Shown: positions 18,795 to 27,685 of the stretch, one piece after another
Numbering within the stretch: position 1 is the first letter of the stretch
Layout: each line of letters begins with the position of its first letter
Source of the DNA: an uncultured Chromatiaceae bacterium
Lineage (GTDB): Bacteria; Pseudomonadota; Gammaproteobacteria; Enterobacterales; Alteromonadaceae
Length of the DNA stretch: 62,398 bases
Reading direction: 5' to 3'
Assembly: GCA_946482615.1 (NCBI GenBank)
Contig: CAMLSF010000002.1
Location: 1 to 62,398 of the forward strand
The notes under the pieces: model-generated
The model's input: the letters and a program-made list of their open reading frames with translations, nothing else
Told to the model about the DNA's origin: nothing
Database searches by the model: none
Position numbers and translations under genes: made by a program

Positions 18795-18867
18795 AAAACT
18801 GCCATGGGGTTATGGCAGTTTTATAACCGAATTATTTGAAGCCATAACTTTAGTTTTTTGTTATGGC
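18795..18867 (-). promoter_or_regulatory. Competing hairpins in the malQ-glgB spacer
   Basis: On the minus-strand transcript, GCCAUAAC (18867-18860) can pair with GUUAUGGC (18848-18841). The latter can instead pair with a second GCCAUAAC (18816-18809), which is part of an 11-bp hairpin (18822-18795, arms AAAACTGCCAT / ATGGCAGTTTT). The pairings exclude each other. The last hairpin is followed by only a few U residues, so it would be a weak terminator. Confidence 0.45.
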
Positions 18868-18904
18868 CTCAACAATTCAGTTTGCTGTGTGTCTTTTGAC
18901 TTTG

Positions 18905-21088
18905 TTAACTGCGACGCAGGCGGGTCAGCTCTTGCAGCAACTGGTTCACGTTCTGCTGCTGCGCCAATTGCTCTAACGTCATGGTTAGTTTGCGACGCCA
19001 GTTCGGATATTCATCGCTGGTGCCCGGGATATTCACAGGTTGCGTCATTTCCATCCAGTCTTCTAATTGCAAACACAACAACTGACTGGAACCTTTGGCA
19101 ACATGGCGTTGTATTGCATAACTCAGTTCAGTGCTCATGCCCACATGGTCCACGTTATGGTCAAAGTTCGGGTCCAGCATCTGGTGACCATGCAATGAAT
19201 CGAGGATTTTTTGTTTGTCTTTGTGACGGGATTCAAACAGACCAGGTAATTGATCATCACGGTACAACCCGACTTCTTTGCCCAAATGCAAGTCGCCACA
19301 ATGCCAGTAACCAATTAAGGTTGGCATATCATGGGTGGTCAAGGTCGCCATGGCCTGAACAGGGTAATGGGCCGGAGACACATAACCACCATCTTCGGCT
19401 TTTTCAAAGAAAAACACCCGGTAAGAATACATGCCATATTCAGCCAGTATGTCACGGATACCGTCTGGCACTGTGCCCAGATCTTCTCCTATCACCACCA
19501 CCTGATGGCGCTGCGATTCAAGCGCCAAAATACCCAATAAATCCTGAATAGGATAATAGATATAAGCACCATCTCCGGCGCTTTCAGCCCCTTTAGGTAC
19601 CCACCACAAACGCAGTAAGGCCATGACGTGATCTATACGCAGCGCACCTGAGTTTTGCATATTGGCACGGAACAAGTCGATCATAGGCCGGTAGGCTTGC
19701 TGGAACATCTGATAAGGCAGCATTGGAGGTAAACCCCAGTTTTGGCCTTTAGGTCCTAAGATATCCGGTGGCGCCCCGACACTGGCTCCACGGCAATACA
19801 AGTCAGGGTTGCCCCAGATTTCTGTCGAGGCTTCACTGACCCCAACGGCCAGATCGCGGTACAGACCTAATAACATGCCCTGCTCTTTGGCAAAAGCCTG
19901 GGCTTTTGCCAGCTGTTCGCGGGCGATAAATTGCAGATAGCAGTAAAAATCCAGTTCATCTGCATGGGTTTTGGCAAAAGCCAAGACTTCATCGCTGTCA
20001 GGTCTTTGCCAGGCTTCAGGCCATACAGGCCAGCCCCAGGCATGCATATCTTTTTGGATCAAATGAGCGTGAATGGCATCGTACAGCGCCAATTGTAATA
20101 AACTTTCACCAGATTGTTGTTTAAATACAGAAAAAGACTGAGCCAGTTCAGCATGTTCAGACTGGTGTTCAATAAACCATTGATACAAGGCTTTGAATAC
20201 CGGCAGCTTCAGACGGGTGACTGCAGTATAATCGACCCAGTCAGCAGCGCGCGCCGCATCCAGCTGTTGCTTAAATCCCGGAGCATTGACAAGCTGTTTC
20301 ACCTGTTGACATTGATCAAAACCAGGCATTTCTGGTGCAGCCAAATAAATAATATTTAACCAGCGACGTGACGACGGGCTATATGGGCTGGCAGATTCCG
20401 GCATAGCCGGATACAGCGCATGGATAGGGTTTAAACCTACAAAATCAGCCCCTTGTTTGGCTAAATGGCCCAACAAAAAACGTAAATCGGCAAAGTCACC
20501 TATACCCCAGTTTTGCTCAGAGCGCACACAGTACAATTGGACAGAAAGGCCCCATTGTTTTTGTTTTTTAAACTCGGCTGGCTGGAAACAGGCCGGTGGC
20601 GTAATGATCAATGACTGAACAAAATCCAGCTCCCCCAGAGTCAGGCGTAAGCTGTGGTACCCCTGCTCAAGTAGAACAGGTAAAGTCCATTGATATTGTT
20701 GATATTCTTCACCGTCAAATACCACCACCTGATTTAAATCAGCATCCTCTGTTGCAGTCAGAGTGAAACTGTGTGTTTTGCCCTGCTCTGTGGACAGAAC
20801 CAGTTCCAACGCAGTATTCGCTAAGGCTATAGGTAATTTCAGCTGAATTTGGGTATCCTGCCCGGCTTTTTGCACTGACACAGGGTCGAGGATCTGGTCC
20901 CAATGGTCTTGCTGACGCTCGATCAACTGCTCGCGGGCTAATGCTTCGTTATCCACCGCAAAGCCCTGTGCGGCCAATAAAGTGAGTAAGTTTTTCTCTG
21001 CGACTTCTGATTGGTTGCCCCATGCGTCGGTAAATTGTGTTTCTATGCCAGTAAAGGCAATCAGATCAGAAAGTAATTGTTTGTCCAT
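18905..21088 (-). CDS. malQ: 4-alpha-glucanotransferase MalQ (amylomaltase)
   Basis: MalQ (GH77) transfers maltodextrin chains and releases glucose, working with GlgX and phosphorylase on glycogen breakdown products. The catalytic residues are visible in RIDHVMALLRLWW (Asp), GEDLGTVPDG (Glu) and TTHDMPTLIGYW (Asp). At 727 aa it has the N-terminal extension of the enterobacterial type. GGAG precedes the ATG at 21088. It heads the malQ-glgB-glgX set and is divergent from gapA, sharing a 185-bp region with a HexR-like operator. Confidence 0.95.
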   Translation of the reverse strand: MDKQLLSDLIAFTGIETQFTDAWGNQSEVAEKNLLTLLAAQGFAVDNEALAREQLIERQQDHWDQILDPVSVQKAGQDTQIQLKLPIALANTALELVLSTEQGKTHSFTLTATEDADLNQVVVFDGEEYQQYQWTLPVLLEQGYHSLRLTLGELDFVQSLIITPPACFQPAEFKKQKQWGLSVQLYCVRSEQNWGIGDFADLRFLLGHLAKQGADFVGLNPIHALYPAMPESASPYSPSSRRWLNIIYLAAPEMPGFDQCQQVKQLVNAPGFKQQLDAARAADWVDYTAVTRLKLPVFKALYQWFIEHQSEHAELAQSFSVFKQQSGESLLQLALYDAIHAHLIQKDMHAWGWPVWPEAWQRPDSDEVLAFAKTHADELDFYCYLQFIAREQLAKAQAFAKEQGMLLGLYRDLAVGVSEASTEIWGNPDLYCRGASVGAPPDILGPKGQNWGLPPMLPYQMFQQAYRPMIDLFRANMQNSGALRIDHVMALLRLWWVPKGAESAGDGAYIYYPIQDLLGILALESQRHQVVVIGEDLGTVPDGIRDILAEYGMYSYRVFFFEKAEDGGYVSPAHYPVQAMATLTTHDMPTLIGYWHCGDLHLGKEVGLYRDDQLPGLFESRHKDKQKILDSLHGHQMLDPNFDHNVDHVGMSTELSYAIQRHVAKGSSQLLCLQLEDWMEMTQPVNIPGTSDEYPNWRRKLTMTLEQLAQQQNVNQLLQELTRLRRS

Positions 21089-21230
21089 AAAGGCTCCAGC
21101 GACCTGCTTTTTGCTCGGAAAAGTAAATGGTTAGGAAAAATTAACTACCACAGTCTACTCCAGATTCAAGGTCTGGATTAAGAAAATACGAATGCATAAC
21201 TTTTTTGCACTTGAAAAGAATGACAAAAAA

Positions 21231-21258
21231 TGTAATTTTATTACAGAATTAAATTACA
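21231..21258. promoter_or_regulatory. Double HexR-like operator upstream of gapA
   Basis: TGTAATTTTATTACA (21231-21245) is a perfect 6-3-6 palindrome fitting the known HexR consensus TGTAATTAAATTACA. A second site, CAGAATTAAATTACA (21244-21258), overlaps it by two bases, is centred 13 bp further on and keeps most of the consensus. It lies 16 bp before the gapA start codon, between divergent gapA and malQ. Confidence 0.7.
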
Positions 21259-21273
21259 GTCTGGGGATAGGTT

Positions 21274-22287
21274 ATGACAATTCGTGTAGCAATTAATGGT
21301 TTTGGCCGTATCGGCCGCAACGTTTTACGCGCTTTATATGAGTCAAAGAAAAATTATGACATCAAAGTTGTAGCCATCAACGATTTAGGCGATGCCGCTA
21401 TTAACGCCCATTTACTGAAGTACGATACAGCGCACGGCATTTTCTTCGCTGACGTAGAACACTCAGACAAAGCTATTTTCGTCAATAAAGATGAAATTCT
21501 GACCTTAAGCGAACGTAGTCCGGCCAACCTGCCATGGGCTGAACTCAATATTGATGTAGTGCTGGAATGTACAGGTCTGTTCACTAATCGTCAGACTGCA
21601 GGCGCTCACCTGACTGCCGGTGCGAAAAAAGTCATTATCTCTGCTCCTGCAAAAGATGTGGACGCCACTGTAGTTTATGGCGTAAACCATGATGTGATCA
21701 CCAAAGACATGACCATCATCTCTAACGCCTCATGCACCACCAACTGTTTGTCTCCTATCGCTAAGCCATTAAATGACGCCTTAGGCATTGAATCAGGTTT
21801 AATGACTACTATTCATGCTTATACCAACGACCAGCGTTTAAGTGATGTGTACCACACTGATGTGCGCCGTGCCCGTGCTGCCGCTATGTCGATGATCCCA
21901 ACCCAGACCGGCGCAGCTGCTGCTGTAGGTTTAGTCGTACCGGAGCTCAAAGGTAAATTTGACGGTTTAGCTGTCCGTGTGCCAACGCTGAACGTGTCGT
22001 TAGTGGATTTATCTTTTATTGCAGGTCGCAACACCACAGTCGAAGAAGTGAACGACATCATTCGTAAAGCTGCATCACAAAGCCCGATGAATCAGGTGTT
22101 GGCAGTCAACGACCTGCCACTGGTTTCTGTTGATTTTAACCACAACCCCATGTCTTCTATCTTTGATGCCAGTGAAACCCGCGTCAACGGTCGTCTGGTT
22201 AAAGTCATGGCCTGGTACGACAACGAGTGGGGTTTCAGCAACCGCATGCTGGACAACACTGTTGAACTGATGAAGTTTTCAAAGTAA
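21274..22287 (+). CDS. gapA: Glyceraldehyde-3-phosphate dehydrogenase, type I
   Basis: The classical NAD-dependent glycolytic GAPDH has 337 aa. It shows the nucleotide motif INGFGRIGR at 8-15, catalytic C154 in [10 protein letters not shown]181 in the TIHAYTND block, and the C-terminal WYDNEWGFS. The AIND after the second strand suits NAD. The gene stands alone with a downstream terminator and is transcribed away from malQ. The HexR-like double site just before the start suggests control by KDPG-sensing HexR, as known for gapA in Shewanella-type regulons. Confidence 0.96.
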   Translation: MTIRVAINGFGRIGRNVLRALYESKKNYDIKVVAINDLGDAAINAHLLKYDTAHGIFFADVEHSDKAIFVNKDEILTLSERSPANLPWAELNIDVVLECTGLFTNRQTAGAHLTAGAKKVIISAPAKDVDATVVYGVNHDVITKDMTIISNASCTTNCLSPIAKPLNDALGIESGLMTTIHAYTNDQRLSDVYHTDVRRARAAAMSMIPTQTGAAAAVGLVVPELKGKFDGLAVRVPTLNVSLVDLSFIAGRNTTVEEVNDIIRKAASQSPMNQVLAVNDLPLVSVDFNHNPMSSIFDASETRVNGRLVKVMAWYDNEWGFSNRMLDNTVELMKFSK

Positions 22288-22303
22288 GTTATTTATGCTT
22301 TGC

Positions 22304-22332
22304 AGAGGCGGCTTTTTAGCCGCCTTTTCTTT
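22304..22332 (+). terminator. Intrinsic terminator of gapA
   Basis: The stem AGGCGGC / GCCGCCT has a TTTTTA loop and is followed by TTTCTTTCT, 17 nt after the gapA stop codon. Confidence 0.85.
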
Positions 22333-22354
22333 CTCCTGAATTTGAGGTAATCAG

Positions 22355-23215
22355 ATGACCAGCAACGCCATTAGTCAGCAATCCGGTTTTGGCCACTTAA
22401 AGGATTTGCCTTGTTACAGGCTCACTTGTGGCAAAGCAACTGCTGTCATTAGTAGCTATGGTGCTCACCTGCTCTCTTACAAACCAACCGCAGAGACCGA
22501 AGTTATTTACTTATCGCCTGAAGCTGTCTGGCAGAATAATACCCCGATCAGGGGCGGTGTGCCTGTATGCTGGCCCTGGTTTGGCCCGGCAGCAGTTGAA
22601 TTAAATCCTGCGGCGCACAAGTTACCGAATCACGGTGTAGTGCGCACAGAGCTCTGGCAGCTTGCCCAGCAGTCAGTTACAGAACAAGCCGTCAGTGTCG
22701 AATTGCGTATAGAAAGCAAAACCTTGCCATACCTCAACGCACCTTCTTATTTAAGTTTGACCCTGCAGCTGACCGAAGAGGCTTTAACTCTGAGGCTAAA
22801 CTCGGATCAGGGGGTACAGCAGGCTGCATTGCATAGCTATTTTACCGTGGATTCTGTGCATCAGGTTTCCGTCAGCACTTTATCTGGAGATTATCTGGAT
22901 AAGCTCAAAGCTGGTGAGCGCTGTGTACAACACCAGCCCGAGCTGAAGTTCACCGCAGAAGTTGACAGGGTTTATCTGGATACGGCTGCTGATCTGACCT
23001 TAAAACAAGAAAAAAATGCTGTGCAGATCACTCAGCAAGGCCATGATGCCAGTGTGTTATGGAATCCATGGACAGAAAAAGCAGCGGCCTTAAAGGATTT
23101 ACCTGATGATGGGTACCTGGATTTTGTTTGTGTGGAAACAGCCCGGCTGAGTCTGACAGATACAACTCCACTGCAATTGGTACAGCAAATCCGTTATTCA
23201 GGCCAGCTGGAATAA
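22355..23215 (+). CDS. yeaD: D-hexose-6-phosphate mutarotase (YeaD family)
   Basis: This aldose-1-epimerase-like enzyme interconverts the anomers of glucose-6-phosphate and related sugars. The family blocks RGGVPVCWPWFGP and NHGVVRTELW are clear, with a conserved His in ALHSYF and a Glu near the C-terminus (FVCVETA). It has 286 aa and a good GAGG ribosome binding site. In E. coli yeaD is also next to gapA, so the pair is an old neighbourhood. The last 22 nt overlap the convergent lipoprotein gene. Confidence 0.93.
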   Translation: MTSNAISQQSGFGHLKDLPCYRLTCGKATAVISSYGAHLLSYKPTAETEVIYLSPEAVWQNNTPIRGGVPVCWPWFGPAAVELNPAAHKLPNHGVVRTELWQLAQQSVTEQAVSVELRIESKTLPYLNAPSYLSLTLQLTEEALTLRLNSDQGVQQAALHSYFTVDSVHQVSVSTLSGDYLDKLKAGERCVQHQPELKFTAEVDRVYLDTAADLTLKQEKNAVQITQQGHDASVLWNPWTEKAAALKDLPDDGYLDFVCVETARLSLTDTTPLQLVQQIRYSGQLE

Positions 23216-23598
23216 AAAGGCAGCAACAACAACTTTTCCCCTTCTGTGGCATGAAGCAGTTTAAGCTGCAATTGCCACTTCATCTTAGGCTGACTACAGG
23301 CGCCTAATACCATTTCAGCCTGATAAAGTGCCGGTTGTCCATCCACAGCTTTAAACAGCAGCGGTATAGTGCCCATACTCATCGACAGTCCTGTCACTTC
23401 AGCCTGTTTAATTTGCCAGCCGTCCGCCATCCTGATAGTCCAGTTCAGTACTTCTTCAACAGGCGCATCAGCCGGACTTAAACTGACACTCAGTTGTGCA
23501 TCCTGATGCAATTGCAGCCCCCCGGTCCGCAGTGCCGGTTTTTGTTCTGAGCAGCCCGCAAGACAGAATAAATAAAAAGCCAAAACCAGCAGTCTCAT
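23194..23598 (-). CDS. Small putative lipoprotein next to the cbb3 oxidase genes
   Basis: The 134-aa product begins with a lipoprotein signal (MRLLVLAFYLFCLAGC; Cys at 16). The mature part is one beta-rich domain with GLSMSMGTIPLLF and a later ALYQAEMVLGACSQPKMKW, a layout that recalls FixH/YtkA-like periplasmic domains. The start is the ATG at 23598 because it places the signal peptide at the N-terminus; a frame 20 codons longer does not. It is divergent from ccoN. A role in copper handling or cbb3 assembly is possible but rests only on the weak resemblance and position. Confidence 0.6.
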   Translation of the reverse strand: MRLLVLAFYLFCLAGCSEQKPALRTGGLQLHQDAQLSVSLSPADAPVEEVLNWTIRMADGWQIKQAEVTGLSMSMGTIPLLFKAVDGQPALYQAEMVLGACSQPKMKWQLQLKLLHATEGEKLLLLPFYSSWPE

Positions 23599-23719
23599 CT
23601 GATCATTTTCCGTAGATAAGGGACGCCAAGTGTACCTTCTTGCGGCTATGAAACGCAAAACACTGCTGTAATTGGTTATTTTGCGACCAGCAGTATTGTT
23701 CTACATCATAAAAGCGGCT

Positions 23720-23855
23720 GTTTTGCCTATCTTTTTCAAGGCAAAACTCGTATTATTTCGCCCCAAAATGGTTAGGGGTTTAGTTGCTTTGCACGTTCTG
23801 GAGGCTGCTACACTGTTAATCAACAATAAGAAGGGTCACCTTAGGGTGAATTTTT
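23720..23855 (+). promoter_or_regulatory. Leader hairpins before ccoN
   Basis: Two hairpins stand in the spacer upstream of ccoN. GTTTTGCC / GGCAAAAC (23720-23727 with 23740-23747) has a 12-nt loop. TCACC TTAG GGTGA (23836-23849) is followed by ATTTTT, which resembles a short terminator, 33 nt before the ccoN start. I see only half-sites of an FNR box (ATCAA at 23817-23821) and no convincing promoter. Confidence 0.35.
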
Positions 23856-23888
23856 AATCACTAGCAATAAACTGCAGCGGAACTCAAC

Positions 23889-25319
23889 ATGAGCCAGACC
23901 AAATCGTTAAATGTTGACTACAACTATACCGTTGTCCGCCTTTTTGCCGTCACCACAGTTCTGTGGGGTATTGTCGGTATGGGGTTGGGTGTATTACTTG
24001 CGGCGCAACTGTATTGGCCCGCACTTAATTTCGACACGGCATGGTTTACTTACAGTCGTCTTCGTCCTCTTCACACTAACGCAGTAATCTTCGCCTTTGG
24101 TACAAGTGCCCTGTTTGCCACATCCTATTATGTGGTGCAGCGTACCTGCCAGGTCAGGCTTTTTGCAGAAAAGCTTGCGATGTTTACTTTCATTGGCTGG
24201 CAAGCAGTCATTATCGCTGCAATTATTACTTTGCCTCAGGGTATAGGTAACAGCAGTAAAGAATACGCTGAATTAGAGTGGCCAATCGATATTCTGATTG
24301 CAGTGGTCTGGATTTCGTACGCTATTGTGTTTTTCGGCACTTTAGTCAAACGTAACACCAGTCATATTTATGTGGCGAACTGGTTCTACGGTGGTTTTAT
24401 CATTACCGTTGCAGCCCTGCACATCGTCAACAGCATGGCTGTGCCTGTGTCTTTCACCAAGTCTTACTCCGTTTATGCTGGTGCTGTAGATGCGATGGTG
24501 CAGTGGTGGTACGGTCACAACGCTGTAGGTTTCTTATTAACAGCAGGCTTCCTGGGTATGATGTATTACTTCGTGCCGAAACAAGCTGGCCGTCCTGTGT
24601 ACTCCTACCGCTTATCTGTGGTGCACTTCTGGGCTCTGATCGCTCTGTACATCTGGGCCGGTTCTCACCACTTACACTACACTGCCCTGCCAGACTGGAC
24701 TCAGTCCGTTGGTATGGTGATGTCAGTGATCCTGTTTGTCCCAAGCTGGGGTGGCATGATCAACGGTATCATGACGCTGTCTGGCGCCTGGCATAAACTG
24801 AAAACTGACCCTATCTTACGTTTCCTGATCGTGTCTCTGTCTTTCTACGGCATGTCGACCTTCGAAGGCCCGATGATGGCGATCAAGTCAGTAAACGCGC
24901 TGTCGCACTACACAGACTGGACTGTAGGTCATGTTCACTCTGGTGCTTTAGGTTGGGTAGCAATGGTGTCCATCGGTGCTATTTACCACCTGATCCCGAA
25001 TATTTATAACCAGGGCCGGATGTACAGCATCAAGCTGATCAACACCCACTTCTGGTTACACACTATAGGCGTGGTTCTGTACATTGTTGCTATGTGGATC
25101 AGCGGCATTATGCAAGGCATGATGTGGCGTGCAGTCAACACTGACGGCACTCTGACCTACAGCTTTGTACAAAGCTTAGAAGCCTCTTACCCGTTCTACC
25201 TGATGCGTTTTATCGGTGGCTGTTTTGTCGTCACAGGTATGCTGGTCATGGCGTATAACGTTGTGAAAACTATCAGAGCGAAAGATGGTGCTCTGGAACC
25301 AGTAGCTGAAGCAGCGTAA
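23889..25319 (+). CDS. ccoN: Cytochrome-c oxidase, cbb3-type, subunit I
   Basis: CcoN is the catalytic subunit of the high-affinity oxidase, carrying haem b and the haem b3-CuB site in about 12 transmembrane helices. Conserved His ligands lie in [33 protein letters not shown] and [11 protein letters not shown]. The 476 aa are the family length. It is first in the ccoNOQP operon, which works in the inner membrane under low oxygen. Confidence 0.97.
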   Translation: MSQTKSLNVDYNYTVVRLFAVTTVLWGIVGMGLGVLLAAQLYWPALNFDTAWFTYSRLRPLHTNAVIFAFGTSALFATSYYVVQRTCQVRLFAEKLAMFTFIGWQAVIIAAIITLPQGIGNSSKEYAELEWPIDILIAVVWISYAIVFFGTLVKRNTSHIYVANWFYGGFIITVAALHIVNSMAVPVSFTKSYSVYAGAVDAMVQWWYGHNAVGFLLTAGFLGMMYYFVPKQAGRPVYSYRLSVVHFWALIALYIWAGSHHLHYTALPDWTQSVGMVMSVILFVPSWGGMINGIMTLSGAWHKLKTDPILRFLIVSLSFYGMSTFEGPMMAIKSVNALSHYTDWTVGHVHSGALGWVAMVSIGAIYHLIPNIYNQGRMYSIKLINTHFWLHTIGVVLYIVAMWISGIMQGMMWRAVNTDGTLTYSFVQSLEASYPFYLMRFIGGCFVVTGMLVMAYNVVKTIRAKDGALEPVAEAA

Positions 25320-25329
25320 GGAGCTTATT

Positions 25330-25971
25330 GTGTCTAAGAACTATCATGAATTTTTCGAGAAAAGTGCTGGCTGGTTAGCCATAGGCACAGTGCTTGCGAT
25401 CAGCTTTGGTACCCTGGTTGAAATCACTCCTCTGCTGTTTTTAAAAGAAACCACCGAACCTGTGGACGGTTTAAAGCCGTACACAGCGCTGCAACTGGAA
25501 GGTCGTGACATTTATATCCGCGAAGGATGCGTCAACTGTCACAGCCAGATGATCCGTCCGTTCCGCCATGAAGTGGAACGTTATGGTCACTACTCTGTTG
25601 CCGGTGAAAGTGTATGGGAACATCCATTCCTGTGGGGTTCAAAACGTACTGGTCCTGATTTAGCCCGTGTAGGCGGCCGTTACAGCGATGACTGGCATTA
25701 TGCGCACTTAATCAATCCACGTGACGTGGTGCCTCAGTCGAACATGCCAGGTTTTCCATGGCTGGCGACCAATACGCTGGATGGCGAGTTAACTCCGAAG
25801 AAGATGGAAATCATGAACAAGTTAACGAAAGGCAAAATGCCAGCCGGTGATGAAGACGGTGTGATGTACTCCGCCGAAGAAATCGCAGCAGCTACAGAAT
25901 CAGTCAAAGGAAAAACAGAGATGCAGGCGTTAATTGCTTATCTGCAATCCCTTGGCACGGCGCTGAAGTAA
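25330..25971 (+). CDS. ccoO: Cytochrome-c oxidase, cbb3-type, subunit II (mono-haem)
   Basis: CcoO is a membrane-anchored c-type cytochrome passing electrons to CcoN. One transmembrane helix (about 14-34) is followed by the haem motif CVNCH near 64-68 and a Met-ligand region (NMPGFPW). It is 213 aa long. The start is GTG at 25330, preceded by AAGGAG that overlaps the ccoN stop, so it is likely coupled to ccoN. Confidence 0.96.
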   Translation: MSKNYHEFFEKSAGWLAIGTVLAISFGTLVEITPLLFLKETTEPVDGLKPYTALQLEGRDIYIREGCVNCHSQMIRPFRHEVERYGHYSVAGESVWEHPFLWGSKRTGPDLARVGGRYSDDWHYAHLINPRDVVPQSNMPGFPWLATNTLDGELTPKKMEIMNKLTKGKMPAGDEDGVMYSAEEIAAATESVKGKTEMQALIAYLQSLGTALK

Positions 25972-25976
25972 CAATA

Positions 25977-26156
25977 ATGGATATTGCAACCCTACACAGT
26001 ATTTTCACCGTGCTAGTGTTTGTAGGTTTTATTGGTCTTGTGGTCTGGCTTTTTGTATTAAAACGCAAGCCAGACTTTGATGAACAGGCAAATTTGCCTT
26101 TTGCAGACGACCAAAAACCAAAACAACAACAGAAACAGGAGTCGGATCATGAGTAG
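25977..26156 (+). CDS. ccoQ: Cytochrome-c oxidase, cbb3-type, subunit CcoQ
   Basis: This 59-aa protein begins MDIATLHSIF. It has one transmembrane helix (about 9-28), then KRKPDFDEQA as in the CcoQ/FixQ family, and a Gln/Lys-rich tail. CcoQ stabilises the cbb3 complex. It lies five nt after ccoO and overlaps the ccoP start by 8 nt. Confidence 0.9.
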   Translation: MDIATLHSIFTVLVFVGFIGLVVWLFVLKRKPDFDEQANLPFADDQKPKQQQKQESDHE

Positions 26157-27126
26157 CTTTTGGAGCGCTTGGATCATTGTCTTAACAATAGCGTGTATCG
26201 TATTTTGCGCCGTCATTTTAACCTGGAACTTAAAAAACCATGTTGGAGTGAAAGAAGGTGAATCGACAGGTCACGAGTTTGATGGCATTGAAGAAATTAA
26301 CAATCCACTGCCAAAATGGTGGACTTATATGTTTTATGCCACCATCGTCTGGTCTGTGTATTACTTTGCCGCCTACCCTGGCTTAGGTAACTACAAAGGC
26401 TTTTTAAACTGGACCAGTTCTAATCAGGGTATTAAAAACCTGGCGGAGTCCAAAGCTGCTGTAGAACAAAACAAACTGGATGGCAAAAACGTACAGTTGG
26501 ACCGTGAGTATGATGCGGCCAATGAAACTTACGCCAAAGAGTTTGCCAAGTACACCAGCCGTGACATTCTGGATCTGGCTTATGACACCAACGCACTGAA
26601 AGTAGGTCAACGTTTGTTCCTGCAAAACTGTGCTCAGTGTCACGGTTCAGATGCCCGTGGTCAGCGTGGTTTCCCGAACCTGACTGACGATGACTGGTTA
26701 TATGGCGGTACGCCGGACAAGATCAAAGAAACCCTGCTGTACGGTCGTAAAGCCGCTATGCCAGCCTGGGGTGAAGCTTTGGGTGAACAAGGCGTAAAAG
26801 AAATGACTGCTTATGTATTAAGCCTGTCAGGCCGTAAGGTGAATGACAAAGATGCAGCAGCAGGCAAAATGAAGTTTGGCATGTGTGCGGCTTGTCACGG
26901 TGCAGATGGTAAAGGCAGCTTAGCCCATAACCTGCCATTTGGCGCGCCTAACCTGACGGACAACACCTGGTTATACGGTGGTTCACACGGTGCTGTTGAA
27001 GAAACGCTGCTCAAAGGCCGTAATGGTCAGATGCCTGCGTTTAAAGAGATTTTAGGCGAAGACAAAATCCATATTATCTCTGCGTACGTGTACCGTTTAT
27101 CTCGTCCTGAAGAAAGCAGTAAGTAA
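26149..27126 (+). CDS. ccoP: Cytochrome-c oxidase, cbb3-type, subunit III (di-haem)
   Basis: CcoP is the di-haem entry subunit. Two N-terminal transmembrane helices (about 5-25 and 55-75, the second with WWTYMFYATIVWSV) are followed by two cytochrome c domains with CAQCH and CAACH and the paired repeats DDDWLYGG / DNTWLYGG. I place the start at 26149 (MSSFWSAW), preceded by AGGAG; a longer frame from 26077 would run back through ccoQ in another frame. That gives 325 aa. Confidence 0.96.
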   Translation: MSSFWSAWIIVLTIACIVFCAVILTWNLKNHVGVKEGESTGHEFDGIEEINNPLPKWWTYMFYATIVWSVYYFAAYPGLGNYKGFLNWTSSNQGIKNLAESKAAVEQNKLDGKNVQLDREYDAANETYAKEFAKYTSRDILDLAYDTNALKVGQRLFLQNCAQCHGSDARGQRGFPNLTDDDWLYGGTPDKIKETLLYGRKAAMPAWGEALGEQGVKEMTAYVLSLSGRKVNDKDAAAGKMKFGMCAACHGADGKGSLAHNLPFGAPNLTDNTWLYGGSHGAVEETLLKGRNGQMPAFKEILGEDKIHIISAYVYRLSRPEESSK

Positions 27127-27146
27127 TAGAGCTGGCTGCTTCATCT

Positions 27147-27175
27147 CAATAAGCCCCGCCCTGTGGGGCTTATTG
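27147..27175 (+). terminator. Hairpin after ccoP
   Basis: A perfect 11-bp stem, CAATAAGCCCC / GGGGCTTATTG, has a 7-nt loop. It lacks a long T tract and may be a partial terminator or an mRNA-stabilising element between the structural genes and the assembly genes. Confidence 0.6.
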
Positions 27176-27197
27176 TTATCTGTAAGAGGAATACCCA

Positions 27198-27683
27198 ATG
27201 TTGCATGATACAAAACCCTGGTACAAACAACTCTGGCCCTGGTTATTGATCGCCTTCCCTATCGTCTCCTTTATCAAAGGTGGCCATACCATTTACATCA
27301 TGCAGCAAAATAATCCGGATCTGGTGATCGATGATTACTACAAAGAAGGCCGGGCTATTAATATGAATTTAGCCAAGTACCGTGAGGCTGAATTACGGAA
27401 TTTACATGCCAGCACGCTGATCGCCGCCAATCAGGTGATAGTGCGGTTTGAACAAAATAAAACCTTAGGTCAGCATCTGACACTGGAGTTTTTTCACAAC
27501 ACTATAGCGGCCAAAGATTTTGTCATTACTGCAGAGCGCAGCGGTGAAAATCTCTATGTAGGGACTTTACCTCAAGCCCTGGAAGGCAAATGGAATCTGG
27601 TGGTGTCAGATGAACACAAGGACTGGAAACTACGGGCAACAGCCATGCTGCCACAACAAGGTGAATTTAAACTGGGATATTAA
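27198..27683 (+). CDS. FixH family protein
   Basis: The 161-aa protein has one N-terminal transmembrane helix (about 12-30) and a periplasmic beta domain. The block VIDDYYKEGRAINMNL is typical of FixH/CcoH-like proteins encoded with cbb3 oxidases, which help complex assembly or copper delivery. It lies between ccoP and the copper ATPase CcoI. In many operons ccoG lies at this place; here it is absent. Confidence 0.85.
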   Translation: MLHDTKPWYKQLWPWLLIAFPIVSFIKGGHTIYIMQQNNPDLVIDDYYKEGRAINMNLAKYREAELRNLHASTLIAANQVIVRFEQNKTLGQHLTLEFFHNTIAAKDFVITAERSGENLYVGTLPQALEGKWNLVVSDEHKDWKLRATAMLPQQGEFKLGY

Positions 27684-27685
27684 CA

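Noticed and set aside
26077..26148. Longer N-terminus for CcoP
   Set aside because: The extension is the ccoQ coding sequence read in another frame. MSSFWSAW at 26149 has its own AGGAG and fits the family.
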